From JBCDBY01 sp039182715 (GTDB taxonomy: Bacteria > Planctomycetota > PLA2): DNA of 19,549 nt. This document shows positions 5,509-13,390 of this stretch, one piece after another. The number at the start of each line of letters is the position of its first letter. Position 1 is the stretch's first letter. Where the stretch lies: assembly GCA_039182715.1 (NCBI GenBank), contig JBCDBY010000047.1, positions 1 to 19,549 on the forward strand, in the 5' to 3' direction. The notes beneath the pieces were generated by a model. The model had not been told where the DNA came from. It worked only from the letters and a program-made list of their open reading frames with translations, and made no database searches. A program made the position numbers and the translations under genes.

Positions 5509-8088
5509 ATGTGTGGGACGAAGACCCTTCTGCTTGTTTGCGCGCTTCTCATCTCTGACGCCGTCGCCGGCGAGGTCGTGCACTACGCGGTGCCGATCGG
5601 CGGAATCGAAGGCGTGCCGGAACAGATCGCGGAGTGGCCGGACGGCTACCGGCCGCGCGCCGTGCTCGAGGGGGCGGGCGAGGCGTACGTCGACCTGCGT
5701 GAGGTGCGTAGCTACCAGCCGGGCACCCTGCGCGGCGCGATGATTCTCGTGCAGGCGCCGAAGGGGACGGCCGTGCGCGGGAAGCTCATGCTGCCCGATC
5801 GCGTCGTGCCTTTCGTCGTCACCGCCGAGCCCGCGGCGCAGTGGGCGGAGCCCTTCGCGGCGGCGCGTCGCGACGAGTTCGAGCATCGCATTCGTCGAGG
5901 CTACGCCGGCACCGCCTACTGGCGGCTGCAGGTCGAGCCGCGCGCGCTCGACGAGCGGTCGATCGCCGACCGCCGCGCGCAGCGAAACGAGATGCGGGAC
6001 ACCTACGAGCTCCTGAGCGGGGGGCGCGCCGTTGCCGAGAACCTGCAGCTGCGCCGCGGACTGATGACCGGCAAGTGCGAGAAGGAGACGGTGCCGATCG
6101 ATTCGCTGACCGGCATCACCGTGCGCGAGTTCGATTGGAGCGGTTACCTCGAAGGCGCGCAGCCGGACCCCGATCCGCTCGCGGCGCGCATCCCGGCCGA
6201 CCAGCACGCCTTCTTCTTCCCGTCCGTGCGCGCGCTCGTCGACGTGCTCGACATGGCCGAGCGGCACGGACTGCCCGCGCTGCAGACGATCGAAGTCTCC
6301 GCGCAGGACACCGGCATCCGGGCGCGCTATGAGCGCGAGCTGTCGCTGAATCCCGCGATTCTCGTAAAGCAGCTTGGTCCGGACCTGGTGACGAGCGTCG
6401 CCATCACCGGGAGCGATCCGTTCTTCCGGGAGGGCACCGATGTCGCCGTGCTCTTCGCGAGCCCCAAGCCCGACGCCCTGGCCACGCTGCTGCGCGATCA
6501 CCGCGCGGGCGCCGCACGCCTGGGCAAGCGCAAGGACACCTCGCATCAGTTTCGAGTCGGCGATGTGGTCGTCGTGACCAACTCGGCCGTGCAGAAGGCG
6601 CGGCTCGGCAACGTCGCGGAGTCCATGGCCGCGCTCGACGAGTACAAGTTCTTTCGGTCGCGCTACCCGCGCGCCGGCGAGACGGCGTTCTTCATGCTCA
6701 CCGACGGCGCGATCCGCCGCTGGTGCAGCCCGCGCTGGCGCATCGCCATGTCGCGCCGCCTGCGCGCGCTCGCGGCGCTGACCACGCTCGAGGCGGAGCA
6801 GCACGCTGCCCTGGTGAAGGGCGCGGGCGTGGGCGCGAAGCTGGCCAACGACTTCGACCTGGTCGATCTCGGCGAGGTCACGTTGACGTCTGAAGGTCCG
6901 CGCAGCTCGATCTACGGCACGCCGCGTCGTCTGACGCCGATCGCCGAACTGCGCCTGACGAACGTGACCGAGGGCGAGGCGAACGGCTACAACGAGTGGC
7001 GTGACGGCTACCAGCGCAACTGGAGCCGCTACTTCGATCCGATCGGCGTGCAGGTCAAGCGCGACGAGACCGGACTCGAGGCCGACGTGACGGTCATGCC
7101 GCTCATCGTTGGGTCGGAGTACCGCCGCTACATTCGCATCGTGGGCGACTCCCGCATCCAGGACGGCGATGCCGATCCGCACGCCGACGCGCTCTTCCAC
7201 ATGGTGATGGCGTTCGACCACGACTCCGAGTTCGCCAAGATGTTCGGCTCGATGTTCCCGTCGTGGCCGGGGATGAAGCCGCGCACCAACCCGCTCTCGT
7301 GGGTGGGGCGCACGGTCTCGTTCTCCATCGATCGCGATCCGGTGCTGCAGGAGGCGCTCGCCTCGGAGAACCCCGAGGAGTTCATGGAGTCGAACATCGG
7401 GCGGTTGCCGATCCTGATGCACGTCGACGTCGAGAACGGACTCATGGCGGGGCTCTTCATGAGCGGACTGCGGCGGCTCGTGGAGCAGACCGCACCCGGC
7501 TACACGAAGTGGGGAACCCGCAAGCACGGCGACGTCACGTACGTGCGCATCGAGTCGGGCGAGCAGATGGACGACGAGTTCAAGGACTTCGCGCTGCACT
7601 ACGCCACGCTCAAGCAGGGGCTCATCCTCGCCGTGAACGAGGACGTGCTCAAGCGCGCCATCGATCGTCAGAAGAACCCGCCGCAGAAAAAGCAGCGTTG
7701 GCTCGGGGACCATCTCGCGGGCCGCGCCCATCGCGAGCTGTTCCTGGCGCTGGAGGCGCTGGCCGGCGATGACGGCTACCGCGGCCTCGTGCGCCAGCGC
7801 TGCTGGAAGAACCTGCCAATCCTCAACGAGTGGCGCAGACTCTACCCGTATCGGGATCCCGTCGAGGTGCACGAGCGCATCACCGGCGTCCGGCTGGTCT
7901 GCCCCGGCGGCGGCCGCTACGTCTGGAACGGGACGTGGCACACCTTCGAGTCGACCCACTTCGGCCACCCGAGCGCGCCGAAGCGCGGCCCGGCGGACTG
8001 CCTGCCGTTCCCGGGTTACAAGCTCGGCGAGTTCGGCGTCACCTTCGAAACGGAGGGCGTCCGCGCGCGCGTGCGATTGAGCAAGTAG
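5509..8088 (+). CDS. Large secreted protein of unknown function with C-terminal CPGGGRYVWN block
   Basis: 859 residues from ATG 5509. From this start the N-terminus is a clean signal peptide (MCGTKTLLLVCALLISDAVA, cleavage before GEVV), so I prefer it to the upstream in-frame GTG at 5476. No good Shine-Dalgarno is seen for either. There is no lipobox, so the mature protein is probably periplasmic or released. The segment IPADQHAFFFPSVRALVDVLD (about 227-247) and GTDVAVLFASPKPDAL (roughly 310-330) loosely recall DUF3352-type proteins of planctomycetes. The end, CPGGGRYVWNGTWHTFEST (from about residue 798), has the feel of a conserved planctomycete C-terminal block. No catalytic motif is recognisable. 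The next gene starts nine bases after the stop, so the two probably form an operon. Confidence 0.72.
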   Translation: MCGTKTLLLVCALLISDAVAGEVVHYAVPIGGIEGVPEQIAEWPDGYRPRAVLEGAGEAYVDLREVRSYQPGTLRGAMILVQAPKGTAVRGKLMLPDRVVPFVVTAEPAAQWAEPFAAARRDEFEHRIRRGYAGTAYWRLQVEPRALDERSIADRRAQRNEMRDTYELLSGGRAVAENLQLRRGLMTGKCEKETVPIDSLTGITVREFDWSGYLEGAQPDPDPLAARIPADQHAFFFPSVRALVDVLDMAERHGLPALQTIEVSAQDTGIRARYERELSLNPAILVKQLGPDLVTSVAITGSDPFFREGTDVAVLFASPKPDALATLLRDHRAGAARLGKRKDTSHQFRVGDVVVVTNSAVQKARLGNVAESMAALDEYKFFRSRYPRAGETAFFMLTDGAIRRWCSPRWRIAMSRRLRALAALTTLEAEQHAALVKGAGVGAKLANDFDLVDLGEVTLTSEGPRSSIYGTPRRLTPIAELRLTNVTEGEANGYNEWRDGYQRNWSRYFDPIGVQVKRDETGLEADVTVMPLIVGSEYRRYIRIVGDSRIQDGDADPHADALFHMVMAFDHDSEFAKMFGSMFPSWPGMKPRTNPLSWVGRTVSFSIDRDPVLQEALASENPEEFMESNIGRLPILMHVDVENGLMAGLFMSGLRRLVEQTAPGYTKWGTRKHGDVTYVRIESGEQMDDEFKDFALHYATLKQGLILAVNEDVLKRAIDRQKNPPQKKQRWLGDHLAGRAHRELFLALEALAGDDGYRGLVRQRCWKNLPILNEWRRLYPYRDPVEVHERITGVRLVCPGGGRYVWNGTWHTFESTHFGHPSAPKRGPADCLPFPGYKLGEFGVTFETEGVRARVRLSK

Positions 8089-8097
8089 CATGCTCGT

Positions 8098-10005
8098 GTG
8101 AAGGGAATCACGATCGGATTGATCTTGGCGGCGTTCGGCGTCGGGATCGGGTTGGGATATCTGCTCGGCCAGGACGGCGATTCGAGCAGCCGGTCGGGGC
8201 GGACCGTTGTGGAGCGTCCGGCCGCCGCCACGGCGCCGATGAGCGCGCGCGAGACGCAGTCGCTGCGTGAGATGCTGGACCGCATTCCCGTTCCGACGCC
8301 GGCACGCGGGGCCGGTCGAATCACCGGCACCGTCCGTAACAAGCAGGGCGATCCGATCACCGGCGTGCTCGTGGTGGCGCTGCCGATCGCAGAACAGGTC
8401 TACCGCAAGTCGTCTCGCGCTCCTTCCGCGCCCTCCGAACCCGATCTCGTCAAGATGGTCGAGGAGAGCGTGCGGCGGGTGCGCGCGCGGCGCGCTGCGC
8501 GGGTCGAAGCGCGGTCGGGAGCCGACGGCGCGTTCGCTCTCGAGGGCATCGGCAGCGCCGAGCAGTCCGTTCAGGCCTACGCGGAGGGATACCGGTTCCG
8601 ACCCGGCAAGGCGAAGGCTGGCGGGAGCGTCGATCTCGTCGGCGAGCCGGTGATCCGCGTCGACGTCGACGTCGTCGTGGAGGGCTCAGGGCCGCCGGAA
8701 CGCGCCAACATCCTCGTGCGGAGCAGCGGTGGACCCGGTGGGTCGCAGCGAATCGAGCGCTGGTCGCGCCTCGACCCCTGGATCGAGATCGCGCCGGGGC
8801 GCTACGAATTCACTGCGGCGCTGCAGGGCGAGCTCGGCGGCAAGTCGCCACCGCAGACGGTCACCTTCAAGGCGGGCGAGTCGCCGCCGCTGTTGCGCTT
8901 CATGATCAAGATGATGCCGGCGCTGCGGGTGACCGTCGCGCGCGCGCCGATGCTGCAGGAGTCGCGGCTTTACGGTTGGGTCATCCCCTGGAAGCGCGAG
9001 ACGTTCCCTTCGGCGCAGCAGCTTCGCAGCCACAACAAGCAGAAGTGGGTGCAGGGCGGGCAGCACCAGTTGACGTGGAAGGAGCTGAAGGTGGGTCGGT
9101 ACTGCGTCGGCGTCGCCTATGCCTGGCAGCAGGAGCCGGTCATGCGCCTCGTCGAGCTTGGCGGCGGCCTCAACGAGGAGGCGATCGAGCTCCCGGAGCC
9201 GTCCGGACCCGGCTTCCTGAAGCTGCGGCTGCTGGATCCCGAGGGTGAGCCGGTCCACGCCGAGCAGTGGATGTACTACCGCTCCCACAAGGGCGGTTCC
9301 AGCTCGGGCGGCATCTCGCCCCTCCGCCGGAGCGACGGCGTCCTGCTGATGCCGATCGGAGATGACGGACAGTTCAAGAACGGCACCCATCGTCTGGAGG
9401 CGACCCACGCCGTGCACGGCTCCCTGTCGCTCACGTTCGAACCGGGCACGAAGGAGATCCTCGATCTGCGATACGAGCAGGCCTGCCAACCGGTCGGCAC
9501 GATCCGGGGATACGCGGGCAACGAGTACCAGGACCGGATCCGATTTCGATGGCACGAGCCCGGCAAGGAGCCGCCCCACGTCTGGTTCCACGGGGAGTCG
9601 TTGATCGAGGACGACGGCACGATGAGGCTGCCGCCGCAGCAGCCCGGGACGCGCGTGCTGGCGCTCTACGTCTCATCCAATCAGAACAGCTGGATGCGCA
9701 TCGCGCAGCGCGAGTTGAACCTGCGGCCGGGCAAGCAGGACGTTTCGATCGACATGCCCGCCCTGCACAAGCTGCGCATCGTCTGGGCCGGCGAGCCGAA
9801 GAAGCAAACCTTCGCGCTGCGTCCGCGAAACGAGCGCGCGAAGCGCCGACACTACTCGGCCCAGCAGATGCAGTCGGACGCCCATGGCGTCGTCGTGTTC
9901 GACGGCCTTCCGGCGGGTCGTTACGAGGTCCAGAAGTACGGTGCCGCGCTCAAGGAGAACCCGATCATCGAGATCCCCGCGACGAGCGAACTCCGGCTTC
10001 CTTAG
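8098..10005 (+). CDS. Membrane-anchored protein with carboxypeptidase-regulatory-like domain
   Basis: 635 residues from GTG 8098. Residues 4-23 (ITIGLILAAFGVGIGLGYLL) form one membrane helix or uncleaved signal, followed by a Ser/Ala/Pro-rich linker. A carboxypeptidase-regulatory-like (CarboxypepD_reg) beta-sandwich begins at about 74 (RITGTVRNKQGDPITGVLV), with an insert rich in arginine, and closes near 140-168 (GADGAFALEGIGSAEQSVQA). The rest is beta-rich with further weaker sandwich-like segments, such as VVFDGLPAGRYEV close to the end. No enzyme motif is visible; in this context these domains act as structural or adhesive modules. The start is nine bases after the stop of the secreted-protein gene. 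Its stop TAG (10003-10005) overlaps the convergent thiolase-like stop in the tetranucleotide TTAG. Confidence 0.75.
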   Translation: MKGITIGLILAAFGVGIGLGYLLGQDGDSSSRSGRTVVERPAAATAPMSARETQSLREMLDRIPVPTPARGAGRITGTVRNKQGDPITGVLVVALPIAEQVYRKSSRAPSAPSEPDLVKMVEESVRRVRARRAARVEARSGADGAFALEGIGSAEQSVQAYAEGYRFRPGKAKAGGSVDLVGEPVIRVDVDVVVEGSGPPERANILVRSSGGPGGSQRIERWSRLDPWIEIAPGRYEFTAALQGELGGKSPPQTVTFKAGESPPLLRFMIKMMPALRVTVARAPMLQESRLYGWVIPWKRETFPSAQQLRSHNKQKWVQGGQHQLTWKELKVGRYCVGVAYAWQQEPVMRLVELGGGLNEEAIELPEPSGPGFLKLRLLDPEGEPVHAEQWMYYRSHKGGSSSGGISPLRRSDGVLLMPIGDDGQFKNGTHRLEATHAVHGSLSLTFEPGTKEILDLRYEQACQPVGTIRGYAGNEYQDRIRFRWHEPGKEPPHVWFHGESLIEDDGTMRLPPQQPGTRVLALYVSSNQNSWMRIAQRELNLRPGKQDVSIDMPALHKLRIVWAGEPKKQTFALRPRNERAKRRHYSAQQMQSDAHGVVVFDGLPAGRYEVQKYGAALKENPIIEIPATSELRLP

Positions 10006-11186
10006 GCCTTGAGCACGACGGCCGCCGCGGTGTCGCCCGCCGCGCAGCCGGCGAAGAGGATGTAGCCGCCGCCGAGCTGGCGCGCCTCCTCGATCGCCTC
10101 GCCGACGAGTCGGGTGCCGGTCGGGCCCTGCGGGTGGCCGAAGATGAGCGAGCTGCCGTTGTTGTTGAAGCTCTCGGCGTCGATGCCCATCTCGCGCGCC
10201 ATGTAGATGTCGTTCACGGCGAAGGGGTTGTGCGTCTTGATGACCTTGAGGTCGTCGACCTTCACGCCCGCCTTCTGCAGCGCGTGCAGCGACGCGGGTA
10301 CGACCGCCTTGGCCATGTAGCCCTTGTCGACACGGGCGGTGGCGAAGCTGAGCAGCTGCACCGGGTCGTCGCCGTTGCTCCAGTCGCGCGCCCGCTGCTC
10401 GCGCGCCACGATCGCGCCGGCGTTGCCGTCGGCCGGGAAGGTCTGCGTGCCGAAGGTGATCGTGCCGTCGGGCATGACCGGCTTGAGCTTGGCGAGGCCT
10501 TCCGCCGTCGTCGGGAAAATGCCCTCGTCGTGTTCGACCGTCGCGATGACCTTGCGGCCGGCGCGCACCTCGTACGGCGAGACCATGATGTTCTTGTGGA
10601 AGCCGCTCTTCACGCCCTGGTGGTACTGCGCGTGTCGATGCAGCGTGAGCGCGTCCATCTCCTCGCGCGTGATGCCCGCCTCCTTCGCGACGTTCTCCGC
10701 GGTCTGCAGCATCGAGCCCTTGGCCCACGGGTCGAACGAGAAGTTGTCCCAGACCCAGTCCTCGGCGTCGCCCTTGCCGCCGGGGCCGGCGGTGTTGGGG
10801 TGGTAGAGGTGCGCGCCGTTGCTGCACTTGTCGGCGGTCACGACGAGCACGCTCTCCGCGCCGCCGGTCTCGACCTGCGCGGCCGCGTGCGCGAGCGACG
10901 CCGCGCCGGTCGCGCATGCCTGGCTCACCATCGCACCCGTCGCGTGCGGAGCGCCGACCAGGCCGGCGAGCCAGGGCGCGCCGTAGAAGCAGCGCTTCGA
11001 GGGGATCGTCCAGCCGAAGACGATCGAGTCCATCGCGGTCACCTCGATCTTCCGCTGCTGGAGCGCGATCTTCGTGACGTCGGCCGCGAACTCGATGGCG
11101 TGGAGGTTTTGGAACTTGCCCTGCCACTTGGCAAAGGGAGAGGTCCAGTAGCCGCCGGCGGGGAGGTAGGCATTCTCGAAGCGCAT
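10002..11186 (-). CDS. Thiolase family protein (acetyl-CoA acetyltransferase-like)
   Basis: 394 residues. The nucleophilic cysteine is C91 in VSQACATGAAS. The GHP histidine is H351 in FGHPQGPTGTR (349-359), and the second catalytic cysteine is C381 in FAGCAAGDTAA. The third motif, NEAF in standard thiolases and HDCF in SCP2-like ones, reads HNPF (319-322). All acid/base residues for acyl-CoA condensation or thiolysis are therefore present, but the enzyme is not a close FadA/AtoB type and its chain-length preference is unknown. ATG at 11186 is preceded closely by AAGGA. The frame stays open 660 bases further upstream, but that part is antisense to the zinc-ribbon gene and shows no thiolase features. 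No acyl-CoA dehydrogenase or hydratase partner is in the window. Confidence 0.85.
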   Translation of the reverse strand: MRFENAYLPAGGYWTSPFAKWQGKFQNLHAIEFAADVTKIALQQRKIEVTAMDSIVFGWTIPSKRCFYGAPWLAGLVGAPHATGAMVSQACATGAASLAHAAAQVETGGAESVLVVTADKCSNGAHLYHPNTAGPGGKGDAEDWVWDNFSFDPWAKGSMLQTAENVAKEAGITREEMDALTLHRHAQYHQGVKSGFHKNIMVSPYEVRAGRKVIATVEHDEGIFPTTAEGLAKLKPVMPDGTITFGTQTFPADGNAGAIVAREQRARDWSNGDDPVQLLSFATARVDKGYMAKAVVPASLHALQKAGVKVDDLKVIKTHNPFAVNDIYMAREMGIDAESFNNNGSSLIFGHPQGPTGTRLVGEAIEEARQLGGGYILFAGCAAGDTAAAVVLKA

Positions 11187-11231
11187 GTCCTTGATTCTAC
11201 GGGTCTTCCAAGCCGATAGGACACCGGGAAC
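11187..11231. promoter_or_regulatory. Divergent intergenic region, thiolase-like / zinc-ribbon membrane protein
   Basis: Only 45 bases lie between two divergent starts. On the plus strand TTGATT (11191-11196) and GATAGG (11215-11220) are spaced 18 bases apart and could be a weak sigma-70-type promoter giving a very short leader for the gene at 11232. The match is partial (4/6 and 3/6) and should be treated as a guess. Confidence 0.25.
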
Positions 11232-12101
11232 ATGCGGACTGCAGCGCGTGCGCCGTGCCAGGAGTGCGGATACGAGAACCCGGTGGCGAACAGCACGTGC
11301 GCCATGTGCGGTGCCGTGCTGGCGCCCCTCGTCGAGTCGGCCCCGGTGCCCAGCCGCTACGTGGACGACCGCAGCAGCGGCTTCGAGCTGCCGCGGCCGC
11401 AGCTGGTCGTGCGAACGGCGGAGTGGAAGGAGCTCGCGCTCGTCTTTGGGCTCGGCCTGCTGCTGGCGCCGGTCTTCTCGCTCACGCCGCTGCTGCAGTA
11501 CATGGGCTGGTTCCTCGGCTCGCTCTGCCACGAGATCGGTCACTGCGCGATCGCCTGGTTCTGCGGCTGCCCCGCGGTGCCCGCCATCAGCCTCGCGGGC
11601 CACGCCATGGCGCGTTACTCGGAGCAGCAGATGGCGCTTTGTCTGCTCGTCTGGGGCGGCATCGCCTTCCTCGTCTGGCAGACGCGTCATCAGCGCCGGC
11701 TGGCGATCACCTTCGGCGCGCTCGCGCTGCTCTATCCGGCCATCGCCTTCACCGGCATGCGCGACTTCTTTTTCCTGCTCGGCGGTCACCTCGGCGAGCT
11801 CGCCTTCGCGGCCGTCTTCTTCTGGCGTGCACTGACGCCGCGCCAAACGGTCGAGCGCACCGCGTCCGCGACGGTCGCGTTCTACCTGGTCGGCCGCAAC
11901 CTCTGGCTCGCCGGCGGCCTGCTCTGGAGCAACGAGGTCAAGGCGTGGTACGCGCAGAGCGGCTCCTTCGGCCTGACGAACGACTACATCCGCCTCTCGC
12001 GCGACGTCCTCGGCGTCGACCTCGGCGTGGTCGCCTTCTTCATGCTGCTGGTGTCACTCGCACCGCTGCCGCTCGCGTTCCTCTTCGCGAAGAAGGCCTG
12101 A
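11232..12101 (+). CDS. Zinc-ribbon multi-pass membrane protein with HEIGH metalloprotease-like motif
   Basis: 289 residues. The N-terminus is a cytoplasmic-type zinc ribbon with two CxxC knuckles (C9/C12 in CQECG and C23/C26 in CAMCG). About five or six hydrophobic helices follow. The motif CHEIGHC places HExxH at 100-104, at the end of a helix, as in M50/site-2-type intramembrane metalloproteases. Possible third ligands are H124 (AGHAM), D178 in GMRDFF or H186/E189 in GGHLGEL; the classical M50 LDG motif is not seen. Peptidase activity is therefore inference. ATG 11232 has only a weak purine stretch upstream. The last 48 bases overlap in antisense the 3' end of the PrsW gene. Family membership is unrecognised. 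Confidence 0.75.
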   Translation: MRTAARAPCQECGYENPVANSTCAMCGAVLAPLVESAPVPSRYVDDRSSGFELPRPQLVVRTAEWKELALVFGLGLLLAPVFSLTPLLQYMGWFLGSLCHEIGHCAIAWFCGCPAVPAISLAGHAMARYSEQQMALCLLVWGGIAFLVWQTRHQRRLAITFGALALLYPAIAFTGMRDFFFLLGGHLGELAFAAVFFWRALTPRQTVERTASATVAFYLVGRNLWLAGGLLWSNEVKAWYAQSGSFGLTNDYIRLSRDVLGVDLGVVAFFMLLVSLAPLPLAFLFAKKA

Positions 12102-12803
12102 CTCCGCCTCCTCCGTGAGGACCGGTACCACCACACGGCGGTGGGGGGAGAGCTTGTCGGCGCGGCGGATGGCGTAGGCGAGCAGCACCAGCATGGCGGG
12201 GATCATCGTGGCGACGGCGAAGCGTGCGATCCAGTCGGGCGCTTCGGGCAGCGTGCCGACGGCGAGGAAGAAGTTGTAGCTTCCGTGGATGGTCACCGCG
12301 GCGAGGAACGCCGACAGCGCGATCACGCCGCGGTAGGCGCGACCGAAGCGCGCCAAGCCGATCGCGTAGCCGACCATGCCGGTCAGGCCGACGTGCAGGA
12401 CCGTCGACGTGAATGCGCGCACGATCGCGGTCGCCCCGCCGGCGTGGATCGCGTAGACCGCGTTCTCCGCACCCGCGAAACCGAGCGCGGCCGCCGCCCC
12501 GTACACGACGCCGTCCATCGGCTCGTCGAACTCCGCGTGCCGCAGCGCGAGATAGAGCACCGGCAGGATCTTGAACAGCTCCTCGACGAAGCCGACGCGC
12601 ACGAAGAACTCGGCGAAGATCGTCGGAGGCAGCGGCAGGTGCCGCTCGAGCACGAAGATCGGGCCGGCCATGACCGCCCCGAACAGGAAGACGCGCAGGA
12701 CGAGGCGCTTCGGCTCCCGCTCCCAGCGATCCTTGCGCCAGAAGACCCAAAGCCAGAGCAGCGCCGGCACGAAGCCGACGATGAGTGCGCCGATCAACCC
12801 CAC
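12054..12803 (-). CDS. PrsW family intramembrane metalloprotease
   Basis: 249 residues with about seven hydrophobic helices. The family motifs are all present: VEELFKILP (73-81) with E74/E75 and K78, GFAGAENAVY (108-117), LHVGLTGMVGYAIG (136-149) with H137, and IHGSYNF (172-178) with H173. PrsW (Glu-type membrane protease) cleaves anti-sigma factors in Bacillus; no anti-sigma/sigma pair is in this window. The proposed start is GTG at 12803, which places the first helix directly at the N-terminus and lies partly within a small hairpin (12796-12812). It lies 20 bases downstream of the FUN14-like gene, so the two are likely cotranscribed. The C-terminal tail is charged (EEAESGLLREEERERQRCE) and cytoplasmic-looking. 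Confidence 0.9.
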   Translation of the reverse strand: MGLIGALIVGFVPALLWLWVFWRKDRWEREPKRLVLRVFLFGAVMAGPIFVLERHLPLPPTIFAEFFVRVGFVEELFKILPVLYLALRHAEFDEPMDGVVYGAAAALGFAGAENAVYAIHAGGATAIVRAFTSTVLHVGLTGMVGYAIGLARFGRAYRGVIALSAFLAAVTIHGSYNFFLAVGTLPEAPDWIARFAVATMIPAMLVLLAYAIRRADKLSPHRRVVVPVLTEEAESGLLREEERERQRCE

Positions 12804-12812
12804 AGAGGGGTT
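12796..12812 (-). promoter_or_regulatory. Hairpin over the prsW-family start codon
   Basis: AACCCC and GGGGTT pair perfectly (6 bp) around a five-base loop, on the minus strand AACCCC-TCTGT-GGGGTT. The proposed GTG start (12803-12801) straddles the loop and the downstream arm. The structure could couple its translation to ribosomes finishing the FUN14-like gene 20 bases upstream. It could also mean the start is wrongly placed. The pairing is seen; the role is inferred. Confidence 0.4.
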
Positions 12813-12823
12813 ATCGGGATCCG

Positions 12824-13366
12824 CTACCCCTTCTTGAGGCCCATCAGGAAGCCGATCATGCCGGCTCCCAGCGACGGCGCCTTCTTGATGGCGATATCGG
12901 CGGCTTCCTTGCCCTCGGGTACGTGGAAGACGTAGTCCTTCAGATGGCCGATGAACTGCGCGTCCTCCGGCTTCAGCAAGCCCTTGAAGATGGCGAACTG
13001 GATGCCGACCACGCCGAGGATGACCACCAGCACGATCGTCTTGATCGCCATGCGCGCGCCGATGCCGAGAATCATGCCGAGCAACAGCGCCATGCCCGCC
13101 TCGGTGATGAAGGGCAGGACCTTCTGCATCTTGTCGGCGAGCGTCTCCTCGCGCTCGACCCTGGTGCCCGAGTCGCCGCCCGCCGCGAAGCCGGTCGCCA
13201 GTCCCGGCTTGCTCGGGCTTCCGGTCTCCTCCTGGCCGGACAGCGCCATGCGCCCCAACACCGCGCCGACCAAGACGATGACGACGATCGCAATGACGCG
13301 CCGGCGCCAGACGAGGGGCTGGCTCTGCTCCTGCTCGACCGCGGGTTGCTGGGGTTGCTCCGACAT
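12824..13366 (-). CDS. FUN14-like membrane protein
   Basis: 180 residues. An acidic/glutamine-rich N-terminus (MSEQPQQPAVEQEQSQP) precedes a first helix at 21-42 (RRRVIAIVVIVLVGAVLG) and a linker. A conserved C-terminal block follows: glycine-rich helices at about 91-128 (GMALLLGMILGIGARM, IVLVVILGVVGIQFAIFKG) and a final GAGMIGFLMGLKKG (167-180). This ending strongly resembles the FUN14 domain, known from mitochondrial FUNDC1 and from many bacteria and archaea, where the function is unknown. ATG 13366 is chosen because the frame upstream is antisense to the NYN gene. The gene is first in a minus-strand pair with the PrsW-family gene and divergent, by 24 bases, from the NYN gene. Confidence 0.7.
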   Translation of the reverse strand: MSEQPQQPAVEQEQSQPLVWRRRVIAIVVIVLVGAVLGRMALSGQEETGSPSKPGLATGFAAGGDSGTRVEREETLADKMQKVLPFITEAGMALLLGMILGIGARMAIKTIVLVVILGVVGIQFAIFKGLLKPEDAQFIGHLKDYVFHVPEGKEAADIAIKKAPSLGAGMIGFLMGLKKG

Positions 13367-13390
13367 GGCTGGCACACTACCACAGCACCG

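Noticed and set aside
5371..8091. A 906-codon antisense frame opposite the large secreted-protein gene
   Set aside because: Its translation is low-complexity, rich in Arg, His, Ala, Glu and Val with no domain. It mirrors codon-position GC bias of the plus-strand gene, which has a signal peptide and normal composition.
11187..11846. N-terminal extension of the thiolase-like gene
   Set aside because: The frame is open, but this part is antisense to the zinc-ribbon membrane gene, is highly charged and repetitive, and is not part of any thiolase. ATG 11186 fits family length.
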